Positions 37,882 to 46,421 of a DNA stretch of 52,829 nucleotides are shown here, piece after piece. The DNA comes from Planctomycetota bacterium. GTDB lineage: Bacteria > Planctomycetota > Planctomycetia > Gemmatales > Gemmataceae. A program made the position numbers and the translations under genes. The stretch spans positions 1 to 52,829 of the forward strand of contig VGZI01000019.1 in the NCBI GenBank assembly GCA_016872605.1, read 5' to 3'. Each line of letters opens with the position of its first letter. Positions within the stretch are counted from its first letter, which is position 1. Below the pieces are notes generated by a model that saw only the letters and a program-made list of their open reading frames with translations, was not told the DNA's origin and did not search any database.

Positions 37882-39687
37882 ATGAGAATATTCACCTGTG
37901 CGTTGATGGGTCTGTTGGCGTCGGTCACAATGGCTGCGGCGCAGAACCCCGTGGTGCTGAAATCGGAGGCCGACCGTGTCGCCGTCATCGAGAAGGTGAA
38001 GCCGACCGTCGTGGCCGTGTTCGCACGGGGAGGCCAAGGCGGCGGCACCGGCGTGCTCATCAACGACGCCGGCTACGCTCTGACCAACTTCCACGTCGTT
38101 CAGCCGACCGGGCCGACCATGCAGTGCGGCCTGGCCGACGGCATTCTCTACGACGGTGTCCTTGTCGGCTGGGATAAGGTCGGCGATGTCGCGCTGATCA
38201 AGCTCTTGCCGAAAAAGGAAGGCGACAAGTTTCCGTACGCCCCGATGGGCAACTCGGACCTCGTCAAGGCCGGCGACTGGTCGATCGCCATGGGGAACCC
38301 GTTCCTGCTGGCGACCGACTTTACGCCGACCGTCACGTTCGGCCTGGTGAGCGGCGTCGATCGCTATCAGCCGCCGGCCGGCATCATTCTCGAATACACC
38401 AATTGCATTCAGATCGACACGTCGATCAACCCGGGCAACTCCGGCGGTCCGCTCTTCAACATGAAAGGCGAAATCATCGGCATCAACGGCCGCGGCTCGT
38501 TCGACAAGCGCGGCCGCATCAATTCGGGCGTGGGCTATGCGATCTCGATCAATCAGATCAAGAACTTTATGGGCCATCTGCACGCCGGCCTCGACGCCGA
38601 TCACGCGAGCCTCGGGGCGCTGGTTCGCACCGAAGCCGAGAAGGCGGGCATCGGGCGCACCAAGGTGACGGCCATCCTGGAAGACTCGGACGCCTATCGC
38701 CGGGGACTGGATCAGGACGACGAGTTGATGGGTTTCGCGGGCCGCCTGGTGACGAGCGACAATCATTACAAGAACATCGTAGGGCTGTTCCCGCGCGGCT
38801 GGCGCGTGCCGCTCGAATATCGCCGCAGCGACATACGCAAGGAGATTCTGGTCCGCTTGATGGGCGTGCAACGCAAAGAGCTGCCCGACCCGACCGCGCC
38901 GAAGGACGACCCGAAGCAGCCGCCCAAGAAGGGCCCTGGTCCTCAAGGCCCGGCCGCCAAGTTCTACGAGCCGAAGGCCGGCTACGCCAACTACTACTTC
39001 AATCGCGAGGAGAAGAAGCGACTCTTCGCCGATTTGAAGAAACACAGCGATTTTAGCGCGCTCGCCGGCGATTGGAAAATCGAAGGCAACGTCAATCTAC
39101 TCAAGCTCCGGGCCCAGACGCCGTTCACTACGGAGATCGGCGAGCAAAAAGTGGGCAATAGCGTCATCACCAAGGCTGCCGTCACCATCGGCGCTTTCAC
39201 CGATCGCCTCGAGCCGCTCGACAAGGACAACGGCCTGACCGACATGCGCAAACCGAACGGCAGCGGCGGGTTGATTGCGGCCATCTACGTCTGGCGGCAT
39301 CTGTTGACCGAAGGTGAGAAAGGCTTCCCGTCCGAATGCAACCACGGCGGCTCCGAACCGATCTATCCGCCGCCGCCCCAGGGCGCGGCGCCCCAAGGCG
39401 GCTGGATGAAGCGTGCCGTCCTCGCCAACGTACTCACCACTCGCTTGGCCAACTACCAGTGCAAATGGTTCTTCGCCCAAAGCGATCATAAGCTCCTTGG
39501 CTTCGAGTTGCGGTTGCAAGACGCCAACGAAGATCCGTGCGAGGTTTATTTCAGCGATTATCGCAACGTCAATGGCCGGCAGCTTCCGCACGAGATGGCC
39601 GTTTACTTCCGCGACGTGCACTACGGGACGTTCAGCGTCACGAAATACCAGATGGCCCCCGCGCCGGCGAAGAATGCGGCAAACTGA
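37882..39687 (+). CDS. HtrA/Deg-type trypsin-like protease, intact triad
   Basis: The 601-aa protein starts at ATG 37882 (aagga upstream) with a signal peptide (MRIFTCALMGLLASVTMAAA). The trypsin-like domain has His71 in TNFHVV, Asp102 in GDVALIKL and Ser187 in NPGNSGGP, so it should be active. A PDZ-like region follows at about 230-310 (VTAILEDSDAYRRGLDQDDE). After a Pro-rich linker (DDPKQPPKKGPGPQGPAAKF) there is a large C-terminal domain of unknown family, about 370-600, rich in beta strands (FSALAGDWKIEGNVNLLKLR). That extension makes it longer than ordinary HtrA. It heads a tandem series of three trypsin-like proteins. Confidence 0.88.
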   Translation: MRIFTCALMGLLASVTMAAAQNPVVLKSEADRVAVIEKVKPTVVAVFARGGQGGGTGVLINDAGYALTNFHVVQPTGPTMQCGLADGILYDGVLVGWDKVGDVALIKLLPKKEGDKFPYAPMGNSDLVKAGDWSIAMGNPFLLATDFTPTVTFGLVSGVDRYQPPAGIILEYTNCIQIDTSINPGNSGGPLFNMKGEIIGINGRGSFDKRGRINSGVGYAISINQIKNFMGHLHAGLDADHASLGALVRTEAEKAGIGRTKVTAILEDSDAYRRGLDQDDELMGFAGRLVTSDNHYKNIVGLFPRGWRVPLEYRRSDIRKEILVRLMGVQRKELPDPTAPKDDPKQPPKKGPGPQGPAAKFYEPKAGYANYYFNREEKKRLFADLKKHSDFSALAGDWKIEGNVNLLKLRAQTPFTTEIGEQKVGNSVITKAAVTIGAFTDRLEPLDKDNGLTDMRKPNGSGGLIAAIYVWRHLLTEGEKGFPSECNHGGSEPIYPPPPQGAAPQGGWMKRAVLANVLTTRLANYQCKWFFAQSDHKLLGFELRLQDANEDPCEVYFSDYRNVNGRQLPHEMAVYFRDVHYGTFSVTKYQMAPAPAKNAAN

Positions 39688-39691
39688 AAGA

Positions 39692-39724
39692 AGCCCAGGG
39701 GTGAGCGCAGCGAATCCCTGGGAT
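39692..39724. repeat. agcccaggg hairpin element, copy 1
   Basis: agcccaggg, then tgagcgcagcgaat, then ccctggg forms a stem-loop in the short spacer between the first and second protease-like genes. A related hairpin occupies the next spacer (40841-40874). Confidence 0.75.
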
Positions 39725-39744
39725 AGAACACGGGAAATACTCTC

Positions 39745-40827
39745 ATGATACGATATAAAACCTATTACTTGCCGATCACTCTTTTGGCCGTCGCCGTGTG
39801 CGCGTCGGCCAGCTCGGCACAGGCGCCGGTCACGGAGACGGCGCTGACCGTCAACAAGAAATTGGTCAAGCTGTTCGGCATCGGCGGGTTCAAGGGGCTT
39901 CCGTCCTACGGCAGCGGCATCCTCGTGTCCAAGCAAGGACACATTCTCACCGTCAACAACCACATCCTCATCAACCCTGGCATCCTCGTGCACCTGTACG
40001 ACGGCCGGCAGTACCAGGCCAAGGTGATCGCCCGCGAGCCGGAGCTCGACGTAGCGCTGTTGAAGATCGACGAAGAAGTCGATTTCTTGCCGCACTACAA
40101 TTTCGACGAACAGGCGGCCCGTCCGATCGGGGAGAACGGCGACTGGATTCTGGCGATGTCGAACCAGTTCAAGATCGCCCTGCGCGACGAGCCGATGTCG
40201 GTGTCGAAAGGCATCGTCGCTGCCGTGGCGGACTTGCGTGGCCGGCGCGGCGTGTTCGACGCGCCGTACGCCGGCGACGTGTACTTCCTCGACATCGTCG
40301 TCTGCAACCCCGGCGCAGCGGGCGGAGCGCTCGTCAACCTCAAAGGCAACTTGCTCGGATTGATCGGCCGTGAACTGAAAGACAGCCGGCTTGACACGTG
40401 GATTAACTATGCCGTGCCGATCCAGGCCCAGGCGAATGTGCTCATCGAAGGGAAGCCCGGCACAGTGACGATGGCTCACTTCGTCAAAAAAGGCATGGAG
40501 GGGACGTACAAGGAGAGCGACAAGATCGCCAAGGTCGATGCGGGCGGATATCACGGGATCACCTTGGTGGTGGAAGCAACACGCTCGGCACCGCCGTACG
40601 TCGAAGAAGTCGTGCCCGGTTCGCCGGCGGACAAGGCGGGGCTGCGGCCGGATGATCTGATCCTCTACGTCGAAGGCTTTTCGGTGCCGACGATCAAGGT
40701 TTTCCGCGAAACGCTCAAGCTGTATGCCCCAGACTCGGAGATTCGTGTTCAGTACCAGCGAGGCAACAAGCTGGAAAATGTGAAAATCAAGCTGACGAAA
40801 CATCCCAAATTGCAAGCATCGAATTAG
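39745..40827 (+). CDS. HtrA-like protein with Ser-to-Ala change (probable pseudoprotease) and PDZ domain
   Basis: The 360-aa protein begins at ATG 39745 with a signal peptide (MIRYKTYYLPITLLAVAVCA, then SASSAQA). The trypsin fold is recognisable: His73 in ILTVNNHIL and Asp102 in LDVALLKID are kept. In the nucleophile motif, CNPGAAGGALVN stands where NPGNSGGP is expected, so the serine is Ala192. A PDZ domain ends the protein (about 270-350: PPYVEEVVPGSPADKAGLRP, then DDLILYVEG). Loss of the serine alone, with the rest of the fold intact, suggests a binding protein or regulator. The base text there (cccggcgcagcgggcgga) leaves no doubt about the two alanines. It lies between the active and the fully degenerate paralogue. 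Confidence 0.9.
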   Translation: MIRYKTYYLPITLLAVAVCASASSAQAPVTETALTVNKKLVKLFGIGGFKGLPSYGSGILVSKQGHILTVNNHILINPGILVHLYDGRQYQAKVIAREPELDVALLKIDEEVDFLPHYNFDEQAARPIGENGDWILAMSNQFKIALRDEPMSVSKGIVAAVADLRGRRGVFDAPYAGDVYFLDIVVCNPGAAGGALVNLKGNLLGLIGRELKDSRLDTWINYAVPIQAQANVLIEGKPGTVTMAHFVKKGMEGTYKESDKIAKVDAGGYHGITLVVEATRSAPPYVEEVVPGSPADKAGLRPDDLILYVEGFSVPTIKVFRETLKLYAPDSEIRVQYQRGNKLENVKIKLTKHPKLQASN

Positions 40828-40840
40828 CGTAATTGACGAA

Positions 40841-40874
40841 AGCCCAGGGATTCGGAGTAAATCGCCTCTGGGCT
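40841..40874. repeat. agcccaggg hairpin element, copy 2
   Basis: agcccaggga then ttcggagtaaatcgc then tctgggct forms a stem-loop in the spacer between the second and third protease-like genes. It shares agcccaggg and the closing tgggct/cctggg with the element at 39692-39724. Confidence 0.75.
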
Positions 40875-40895
40875 TCATGAAAAGGGAACACGCAC

Positions 40896-42998
40896 ATGTG
40901 GCGAAATGGTTGCATCCTTGCGGCTTTGGTCATCGGACTCACGGGCTCGGGGGCTCGCTCGCAAGAAGACTTGAACAGCGTGCTGGAAAAGATGATGAAG
41001 GACGCCGCCCGCAAGGCCGGGCCGTCGGTCGTGCAAATCGAAACCGTAGGCGGCGCGGACTTGGTCGTGGCGGGGCCCAAGGGGCAGATCTTCCGCAAGG
41101 CGCTCGGCGCCACCACCGGTGTGGTCGTCTCCGAAGATGGTTACATCATCACGAGCGCATTCAACTTCATCAACAATCCACCGACGATCCTCGTTCGAGT
41201 GCACGGCAAGACCGATACGCCGCTGAAGGCGGAACGCGTTGCGACCGATAAGTCGCGCATGCTGACGTTAATCAAGGTCGATGCCAAGGGACTGCCGGTC
41301 GCGCCGTATGTGCCAAAGAAAGCCATCAAGGAAGGGCAGTGGACGATCGCCTTGGGGCGCTCACTTGACGCGAAAGTTGGGCCGACGCCGACCATGGCCA
41401 TTGGCGTGGTCAGCGCTATTGGCCGCATCTGGGGCAAGGCGATCCAGACCGATGCCAAGGTATCGCCGGAGAATTATGGCGGGCCCATCGTCGATATCGA
41501 AGGGCGGATGCAGGGGATCATCGTGCCGCTGTCGCCGCGCGGCGGCGAAGACGACGTGACGGCGGGCATCGAATGGTATCATTCGGGCATCGGCTTCGCG
41601 GTTCCGATGGAGGACGTGCTTGCAGTCTTGCCGCGCATGAAACTCGGCAAAGATCTGCAAAAGGGCTTGCTCGGCGTGGCGATGAAAAGCCAGGACATGT
41701 ATAGTGCGTTGCCGGAGATCGGCACGGTCCTGAAGGGCTCGCCGGCCGAGAAGGCCGGGCTGAAGCCGGGCGACGTCATCCTGGAAGTCGAAAACCAGTC
41801 GGTCGTCAGCATGGCCCAGGTGCAGCACATCCTCGGCGTCAAATATGAAGGCGACAAGATTCAGGTCAAGTACAAGCGCGGCAAGGACACGCTGGAAATC
41901 AAGAGCCTCGAGCTTTCCGGCAAGAACGTGACCATTGCCCAGGCATTCTTGGGCATCCTGCCGATGCGCGACGATCCGAGCCTGGGGGTCGAGATCCGCC
42001 AAGTGTTTGCCGGCAGCCCGGCGGACAAAGCAGGTCTCAAGGTCGGCGATCGCATCCTCAAATTCGGGCTCGATGAGAAGAACCTCACCGAGTTCACCGG
42101 CGAAAAGCGCGGACGATCGCAGTTTCTCGATTGGCTAAACACGCTCGCGCCAGGTTACGATGTCAAGCTCGCCGTCAAGCGCAAAGGCGCGGGTCAACTC
42201 GAAACGGTGTCGGCAACGTTGGCCGACATGCCTGGTTCGCTGCCCGGCGCTCCGGGCACGATTCTCGACAAGCTGCCCGAAGTCGCGTCGTTCAAGAAGG
42301 CGCTTGCCCCGCTCGAACTCAACAATCCGAACATCAAGAATCCCAAGATCGTCGAAGCGAAGGTTCCCGAACCGGAAACGGGCCTGCTTGAGTTGAACAC
42401 TCCCGACGGTGAGCACAAGTATGTCCTCTGGGTTTATCCGGAGTACGATCCGAACATCGCGCATTCGATGATCGTTTGGCTGCATCCGCCGGGCAAAGGC
42501 TCAAAGGAAGATCTCGACGCCTGGGCCGACCTCTGGGACGAACACTGCCGACGGAATCACATCATTCTGTGCATGCCGGTCGAGAATCAGGATGGCTGGC
42601 AGCCGTCGTACTCGGATTACGTCGTGGCGGCGGCCCGCGAAACGATGAAGACCTACACCATCGACAACCAGCGCGTCATCGCCCACGGCATCGGGACCGG
42701 GGGACAAATGGCGCTGCACCTGGCGTTCAATCACCGCGACCTCTTCCGGGGCGCCCTGGCCACCGGCGCCACCGCGTCGCAGATCAAGGACAACATAGCC
42801 AGTCAGCGTCTGTCGTTTTTACTTTACGGCGGCGACCTCGATCCCCTCAACAAGAGCATCGCCGAGAGCCGCACGCGTTTAGCCGAACGGCGTTACCCGG
42901 CGTTCTATCGCGAAATGAAGGACCGTGGCCGCGAGTACCTGACGGCCAAGAACATCGAGGAAGCGTTGCGCTGGCTGGAGACACTGGATCAGCAATAG
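40896..42998 (+). CDS. Catalytically dead HtrA-like protein with two PDZ domains fused to an alpha/beta-hydrolase-like domain
   Basis: The 700-aa product starts at ATG 40896 with a signal peptide (MWRNGCILAALVIGLTGSGA, then RSQ). The trypsin-like region keeps its frame but lacks all three catalytic residues: TSAFNF has Phe89 for His, RMLTLIKV has Met122 for Asp, and SPENYGGPIVD has Tyr194 for Ser. PDZ domains lie at about 258-335 and 350-432. From about 495 a hydrolase/esterase-like domain follows (MIVWLHPPGKGSKEDLDAW, IILCMPVENQDGW, RVIAHGIGTGGQMALHLAFN). Its nucleophile elbow reads GIGTGG instead of GxSxG (Gly600 for Ser). The later Asp (GGDLDP) is present, but the His is not obvious. It is therefore a double pseudoenzyme, probably a binding or regulatory partner in the envelope. 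Confidence 0.85.
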   Translation: MWRNGCILAALVIGLTGSGARSQEDLNSVLEKMMKDAARKAGPSVVQIETVGGADLVVAGPKGQIFRKALGATTGVVVSEDGYIITSAFNFINNPPTILVRVHGKTDTPLKAERVATDKSRMLTLIKVDAKGLPVAPYVPKKAIKEGQWTIALGRSLDAKVGPTPTMAIGVVSAIGRIWGKAIQTDAKVSPENYGGPIVDIEGRMQGIIVPLSPRGGEDDVTAGIEWYHSGIGFAVPMEDVLAVLPRMKLGKDLQKGLLGVAMKSQDMYSALPEIGTVLKGSPAEKAGLKPGDVILEVENQSVVSMAQVQHILGVKYEGDKIQVKYKRGKDTLEIKSLELSGKNVTIAQAFLGILPMRDDPSLGVEIRQVFAGSPADKAGLKVGDRILKFGLDEKNLTEFTGEKRGRSQFLDWLNTLAPGYDVKLAVKRKGAGQLETVSATLADMPGSLPGAPGTILDKLPEVASFKKALAPLELNNPNIKNPKIVEAKVPEPETGLLELNTPDGEHKYVLWVYPEYDPNIAHSMIVWLHPPGKGSKEDLDAWADLWDEHCRRNHIILCMPVENQDGWQPSYSDYVVAAARETMKTYTIDNQRVIAHGIGTGGQMALHLAFNHRDLFRGALATGATASQIKDNIASQRLSFLLYGGDLDPLNKSIAESRTRLAERRYPAFYREMKDRGREYLTAKNIEEALRWLETLDQQ

Positions 42999-43001
42999 GC
43001 G

Positions 43002-43080
43002 ACCGAACGGCGTGAGCCGGATGGTTCGTTGAGCTTGCAGACGATAAGCACCAGCCGGATAACCCCGGCCGTTCGCCGTG
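43002..43080. terminator. Imperfect inverted repeat between convergent genes
   Basis: accgaacggcgtgagccgg at 43002-43020 and ccggccgttcgccg near 43065-43078 are partly complementary and lie just after the third protease-like gene and just before the end of the CvpA gene on the other strand. They may form a weak two-way terminator. The pairing is uneven, so confidence is modest. Confidence 0.4.
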
Positions 43081-43081
43081 A

Positions 43082-43654
43082 TCACTTTTTCGCCGGCTCG
43101 TCCTTGCGCTCTTGCACTTGCTCACGAATTTGAATTTGATCGCGTATCTGCGTGATCCCCTCGTCGATGCGTTCGCGGTAGGATTTGGGAATCCAACTCA
43201 CGACGACCTGCGTGCCTCGGGCCAGCGCCGGGGCCAGTGTCGCTTGATCGAGCCAATCCTTGAGCACCGGAATCGCCAACGCGCTTACCACCGCACAGAT
43301 GCACGCGATGACCACGACCATCTTCACCGCTCCCAGGATCGCGCCGAGGATGCGGTCGACCAGTTCCAGCTGACTGGCCTTGATGGCTTCATAGACGAGA
43401 TACGTGATAAGGTAAAGAATGGCGTAGACCAAGATGAAAACGCCGATGAAGGCGATGACGCGAGCGAAGGCCGGGTTCAGGTCGGTGAACTGGTGCTCAA
43501 GCCACTCGGCAACGGAAGCATTGGGCAAGACCGCGAGGTATCCGGAGATGATGAGACTGACAACGCGGGCAATCTGCCAGATGAGCCCGGTCCAGAAGCC
43601 GAAGGCCGCGCCGATCGCCATGATGACCAAGATTACGATGTCGAGCCAATGCAT
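43082..43654 (-). CDS. CvpA-family membrane protein
   Basis: The 190-aa protein starts at ATG 43654 (GAGG upstream); the longer frame to 43708 adds residues that look unlike the family. Four hydrophobic segments: IVILVIMAIGAAFGFWTGLI, VVSLIISGYLAVL, VIAFIGVFILVYAILYLITY and AVKMVVVIACICAVVSALAI. The first carries the D-x-x-x-x...G-F-x-x-G pattern of CvpA/colicin V production proteins (HWLDIVILVIMAIGAAFGF, then WTGL). LVDRILGAILGAVKM before the last helix is typical. The C-terminus is a charged tail after the last helix. CvpA proteins affect envelope integrity; the mechanism is not settled. It is convergent with the protease-like genes. Confidence 0.85.
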   Translation of the reverse strand: MHWLDIVILVIMAIGAAFGFWTGLIWQIARVVSLIISGYLAVLPNASVAEWLEHQFTDLNPAFARVIAFIGVFILVYAILYLITYLVYEAIKASQLELVDRILGAILGAVKMVVVIACICAVVSALAIPVLKDWLDQATLAPALARGTQVVVSWIPKSYRERIDEGITQIRDQIQIREQVQERKDEPAKK

Positions 43655-43903
43655 CAGTTTGCCTCGAAAACCCAGTATCACGTTAAGCGATTCGGGATCG
43701 CTATGCAATGTTGAAACGTCAAAATAGACACGCTCGCGCCGCAGTTTGGCGTCAGCCGGTGAAATTCACTCGCCAGGAATGCGGAAGGCCGTTATGATAG
43801 GACTCGACATCGATCGCATTGGGGTTGCGCAAGTCGAGGCGTGGCCCGCGTTAGTAAGATAAGCGCCGAAAGCGTTCGCGCGGCGAAAAGGGGAACCAAG
43901 GCC

Positions 43904-44275
43904 ATGAGACAAGTTGCAACTGCTTTTGTAGCAATGACTTGCCTCGCATTTATTGCGACGGACCGCGTCATGGCCCAGGTTCCAAAGACGGTGACCGTAG
44001 GGTTCCGAAATCAGACGAACATGGACCTTCTCGTGCAAGGTTACACCATCGTCAACGGAGTCCAGAGGCTGGGACAGCCAGTCATGATTCGGCGGGGCTC
44101 CATCGCGTTTGAACTCAACGTCCCGGCTGGTATACGTTTTTACACTATCGCCGATGCCAAGGCGCCGTTGCGGCCACTCCTTTCGCGTGAGCCGGTTACT
44201 ATTCAGCCGCGAGACTCATCGTTCATGATTTCATCGCCCAACGATCCCAAACGAATCGTATTGCTGCCGGATTGA
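43904..44275 (+). CDS. Small secreted protein of unknown function
   Basis: The 123-aa product starts at ATG 43904 with aaaagggg 10 bases before it. MRQVATAFVAMTCLAFIATD followed by RVMAQ is a signal peptide. The mature part is beta-rich (KTVTVGFRNQTNMDLLVQGY, VMIRRGSIAFELNVPAG) and could be a small sandwich fold. No family was recognised. It is followed by a hairpin with T-rich flank, so it is likely a single-gene unit. Confidence 0.7.
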   Translation: MRQVATAFVAMTCLAFIATDRVMAQVPKTVTVGFRNQTNMDLLVQGYTIVNGVQRLGQPVMIRRGSIAFELNVPAGIRFYTIADAKAPLRPLLSREPVTIQPRDSSFMISSPNDPKRIVLLPD

Positions 44276-44296
44276 TGGCATCAACGCGGAAATACT

Positions 44297-44352
44297 CAGA
44301 ACCTGAGGTGCACGTGAGGAGAATTGTCCTCAACCTGTGCCTCAGGTTCTGA
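44297..44352 (+). terminator. Long hairpin terminator after the small secreted protein
   Basis: The arms cagaacctgaggtgcac and gtgcctcaggttctg pair almost fully, with an inner gaggagaattgtcctc stem. The next bases are atgttttcgttttctt. It lies 22 bases after the stop codon and before the MFS transporter. Confidence 0.75.
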
Positions 44353-44405
44353 TGTTTTCGTTTTCTTAATTGAAGAATATCCCGATCGGCGATAGATTGA
44401 CGCCG

Positions 44406-45935
44406 ATGACTCTCCCCGAAGAAAAACCGACGAACGTTCGCTATGGCGTGCTGGGCTTCGCGTGCGTGCTGTCGATGATCACCTATCTGGATCGCGTCTG
44501 CTTCGGCACGGTGATGCCGTATATCGAACGGGAATTCAAGCTGACGGAAGGCGAGAAGGGCTGGCTGTTCACGGCCTTCGCATTCGCCTACGCCGCCTTC
44601 GAGGTGCCGACCGGATGGCTGGGGGACAAGTACGGGGCCCGCATTACGCTGGTGCGCGTCGTGCTTTGGTGGTCGGTGTTCACGGCACTGACCGGCGCAA
44701 TCTATCCCACCGAGCAAGCGTTCGTCGCGTTTGGCCTGATGCTGACGGTGCGCTTTCTTTTCGGCATCGGCGAGGCAGGGGCGTATCCGAACATCGCCCG
44801 TGCGTTCCACAACTGGTTTCCGTTCGAGGAACGTGGCTTCGCCAAAGGAGCGGTGTGGATGGCGGGCCGATTCGCGGGCGGAATCACCGCGTTTATCGTC
44901 TACGCACTCATGTATGACACCCGCAGCGGCGACGCCGGCGAAGTGCAGCATCACTGGCGGCATATCTTCTTCATCTTCGGCGCCATCGGCGTCGTTTGGT
45001 GCATCCTCTGGTGGTGGTGGTATCGTGACGACCCGGGCGAGAAATCCGGCGTCAACGCCGCTGAGATCGCGCTGATCCACGGCGGCGAGCAGCCGCACAA
45101 CGAACCTCTCGTAGTTCCATGGCGCAAGCTGCTTACCAGCACCAACCTCTGGTTTCTGTGCATCATGTACTTTTGTGCCGCGTACGGGTGGTACCTCAAT
45201 ATCACTTACTTCCCAGGCTATCTGAAGGATGTGCTCAAGATCGAGCCGGGAACCGAGAAATGGACCTGGCAGTTCTGGCAAGCCAGCCTCATGGTGGGCC
45301 TGCCGCTCTTGGTCGGCTCGGTTTCGTGTCTGATCGGCGGATACCTGACCGACGCGTTTATTCAGCAAACCGGTAATCGCAAGTGGGGCCGGCGGCTGTT
45401 CGGCGTCATCGGGCATGGGCTGTGCGCGGCATGTTACTTCGCAGCGATCTTTTACATGACCAGCCCGTGGATGTTTGTCGGGCTCATCGCCTTCGCCGCG
45501 TTTTGGAATGACCTGACCATGGGCGCCGCCTGGGCCAGCTGTTTGGACATCGGCAAGCGCTATTCGGGCATCGTCGCCGGGTGCATGAACACCGTCGGCA
45601 ACCTCGGCGGGGCGCTCGCTGGCGTCCTCACCGGCAAGATTCTCGACTGGCACACCGCCGGCATTGACCGAGAAACTCATGCCGCCGCCCACGCAATCGC
45701 CAAGGATCAAGGTTGGACCGTCAACATCATCCTTTGGGGCTCGGCGTATTGCCTTGCGGTCTTTTGCTGGTTCTGGTTCGACGCTACGCAACCGATTGAA
45801 CCGGTGGCAAGTGATCCGCAGCCGGTCTCGCCAGGTACGCCCTCGGCTTCCGCCCCGCCCGATGGCGCGGTCACGCCCGCGCTTCCGTCCACGGCATCCG
45901 ACGGCGCCATTCGCGACCTGGAACGCCCCGCGTGA
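44406..45935 (+). CDS. MFS transporter, anion:cation symporter (hexuronate-like) type
   Basis: The ATG at 44406 gives 509 aa; a TTG at 44370 would add 12 residues. TM1 has MITYLDRVCFGTVMPYIEREF, with the Asp-Arg typical of the ACS group (GudP/ExuT-like). TM2-3 carries motif A, GWLGDKYGAR. The second half has further helices (GWYLNITYFPGYLKDVLKIE, LLVGSVSCLIGGYLTDAFI, GIVAGCMNTVGNLGGALAGV). The C-terminal 50 residues are Pro/Ala/Ser-rich. ACS members take up organic anions such as sugar acids; the substrate here cannot be read. The hairpin before it suggests separate transcription from the small gene upstream. A second MFS gene at the right end is of a different type. Confidence 0.85.
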   Translation: MTLPEEKPTNVRYGVLGFACVLSMITYLDRVCFGTVMPYIEREFKLTEGEKGWLFTAFAFAYAAFEVPTGWLGDKYGARITLVRVVLWWSVFTALTGAIYPTEQAFVAFGLMLTVRFLFGIGEAGAYPNIARAFHNWFPFEERGFAKGAVWMAGRFAGGITAFIVYALMYDTRSGDAGEVQHHWRHIFFIFGAIGVVWCILWWWWYRDDPGEKSGVNAAEIALIHGGEQPHNEPLVVPWRKLLTSTNLWFLCIMYFCAAYGWYLNITYFPGYLKDVLKIEPGTEKWTWQFWQASLMVGLPLLVGSVSCLIGGYLTDAFIQQTGNRKWGRRLFGVIGHGLCAACYFAAIFYMTSPWMFVGLIAFAAFWNDLTMGAAWASCLDIGKRYSGIVAGCMNTVGNLGGALAGVLTGKILDWHTAGIDRETHAAAHAIAKDQGWTVNIILWGSAYCLAVFCWFWFDATQPIEPVASDPQPVSPGTPSASAPPDGAVTPALPSTASDGAIRDLERPA

Positions 45936-46028
45936 TTGGTTGATTGCAAACTGTTTTTTCCTTGACCGAAGGATAAGATAGGAACGGACTTCAGCTCATT
46001 TCATCTCGGATCGGCAGGAGGGTTCATC

Positions 46029-46412
46029 ATGGCGAAAGGCGCAGGAAAAACACGAAAAAAACTCCCCAAGGCGCTTGCCGTCGTCAATGCCGACAATTGC
46101 ACCGGCTGTGAGGCGTGCGTCGAGGTATGTCCCGTGGACTGCATTTACAAAGTGCCGGGCTCGAGCTTGCCGACGCTGCAGAGTTTCGTGGATATCGATC
46201 TGGATCGCTGCATCGGCTGCGATCTGTGCGAGCGCTGGTGCCCGTGGGACGCGATTGAGATGATCAAGCCGACGGAAATTGCCGACGCGGTCGCGGTGAA
46301 GGGCGGTCCGCCGGAGTACGTAGCCGAACATCAAGAGAAGCTTAATGCCGCGGCGCTGGCGATTCAGCAGTTGGCGCTCGAGCAAGCCGCGGCGGCGCCG
46401 GCGAAGAAATGA
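46029..46412 (+). CDS. Two-cluster [4Fe-4S] ferredoxin-like protein
   Basis: The 127-aa protein has two full CxxCxxCxxxCP motifs: C24, C27, C30, C34 (CTGCEACVEVCP) and C61, C64, C67, C71 (CIGCDLCERWCP), so it should bind two cubane clusters and pass electrons. An extra Cys38 follows the first motif. The Lys-rich N-terminus (AKGAGKTRKKLPK) and Ala-rich C-terminus lie outside the ferredoxin fold. The start ATG 46029 has ggagg nine bases upstream. It ends 9 bases before a small membrane protein, so the two are probably one operon. The redox partner is not in the window. Confidence 0.93.
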   Translation: MAKGAGKTRKKLPKALAVVNADNCTGCEACVEVCPVDCIYKVPGSSLPTLQSFVDIDLDRCIGCDLCERWCPWDAIEMIKPTEIADAVAVKGGPPEYVAEHQEKLNAAALAIQQLALEQAAAAPAKK

Positions 46413-46421
46413 GGTCTGGTC

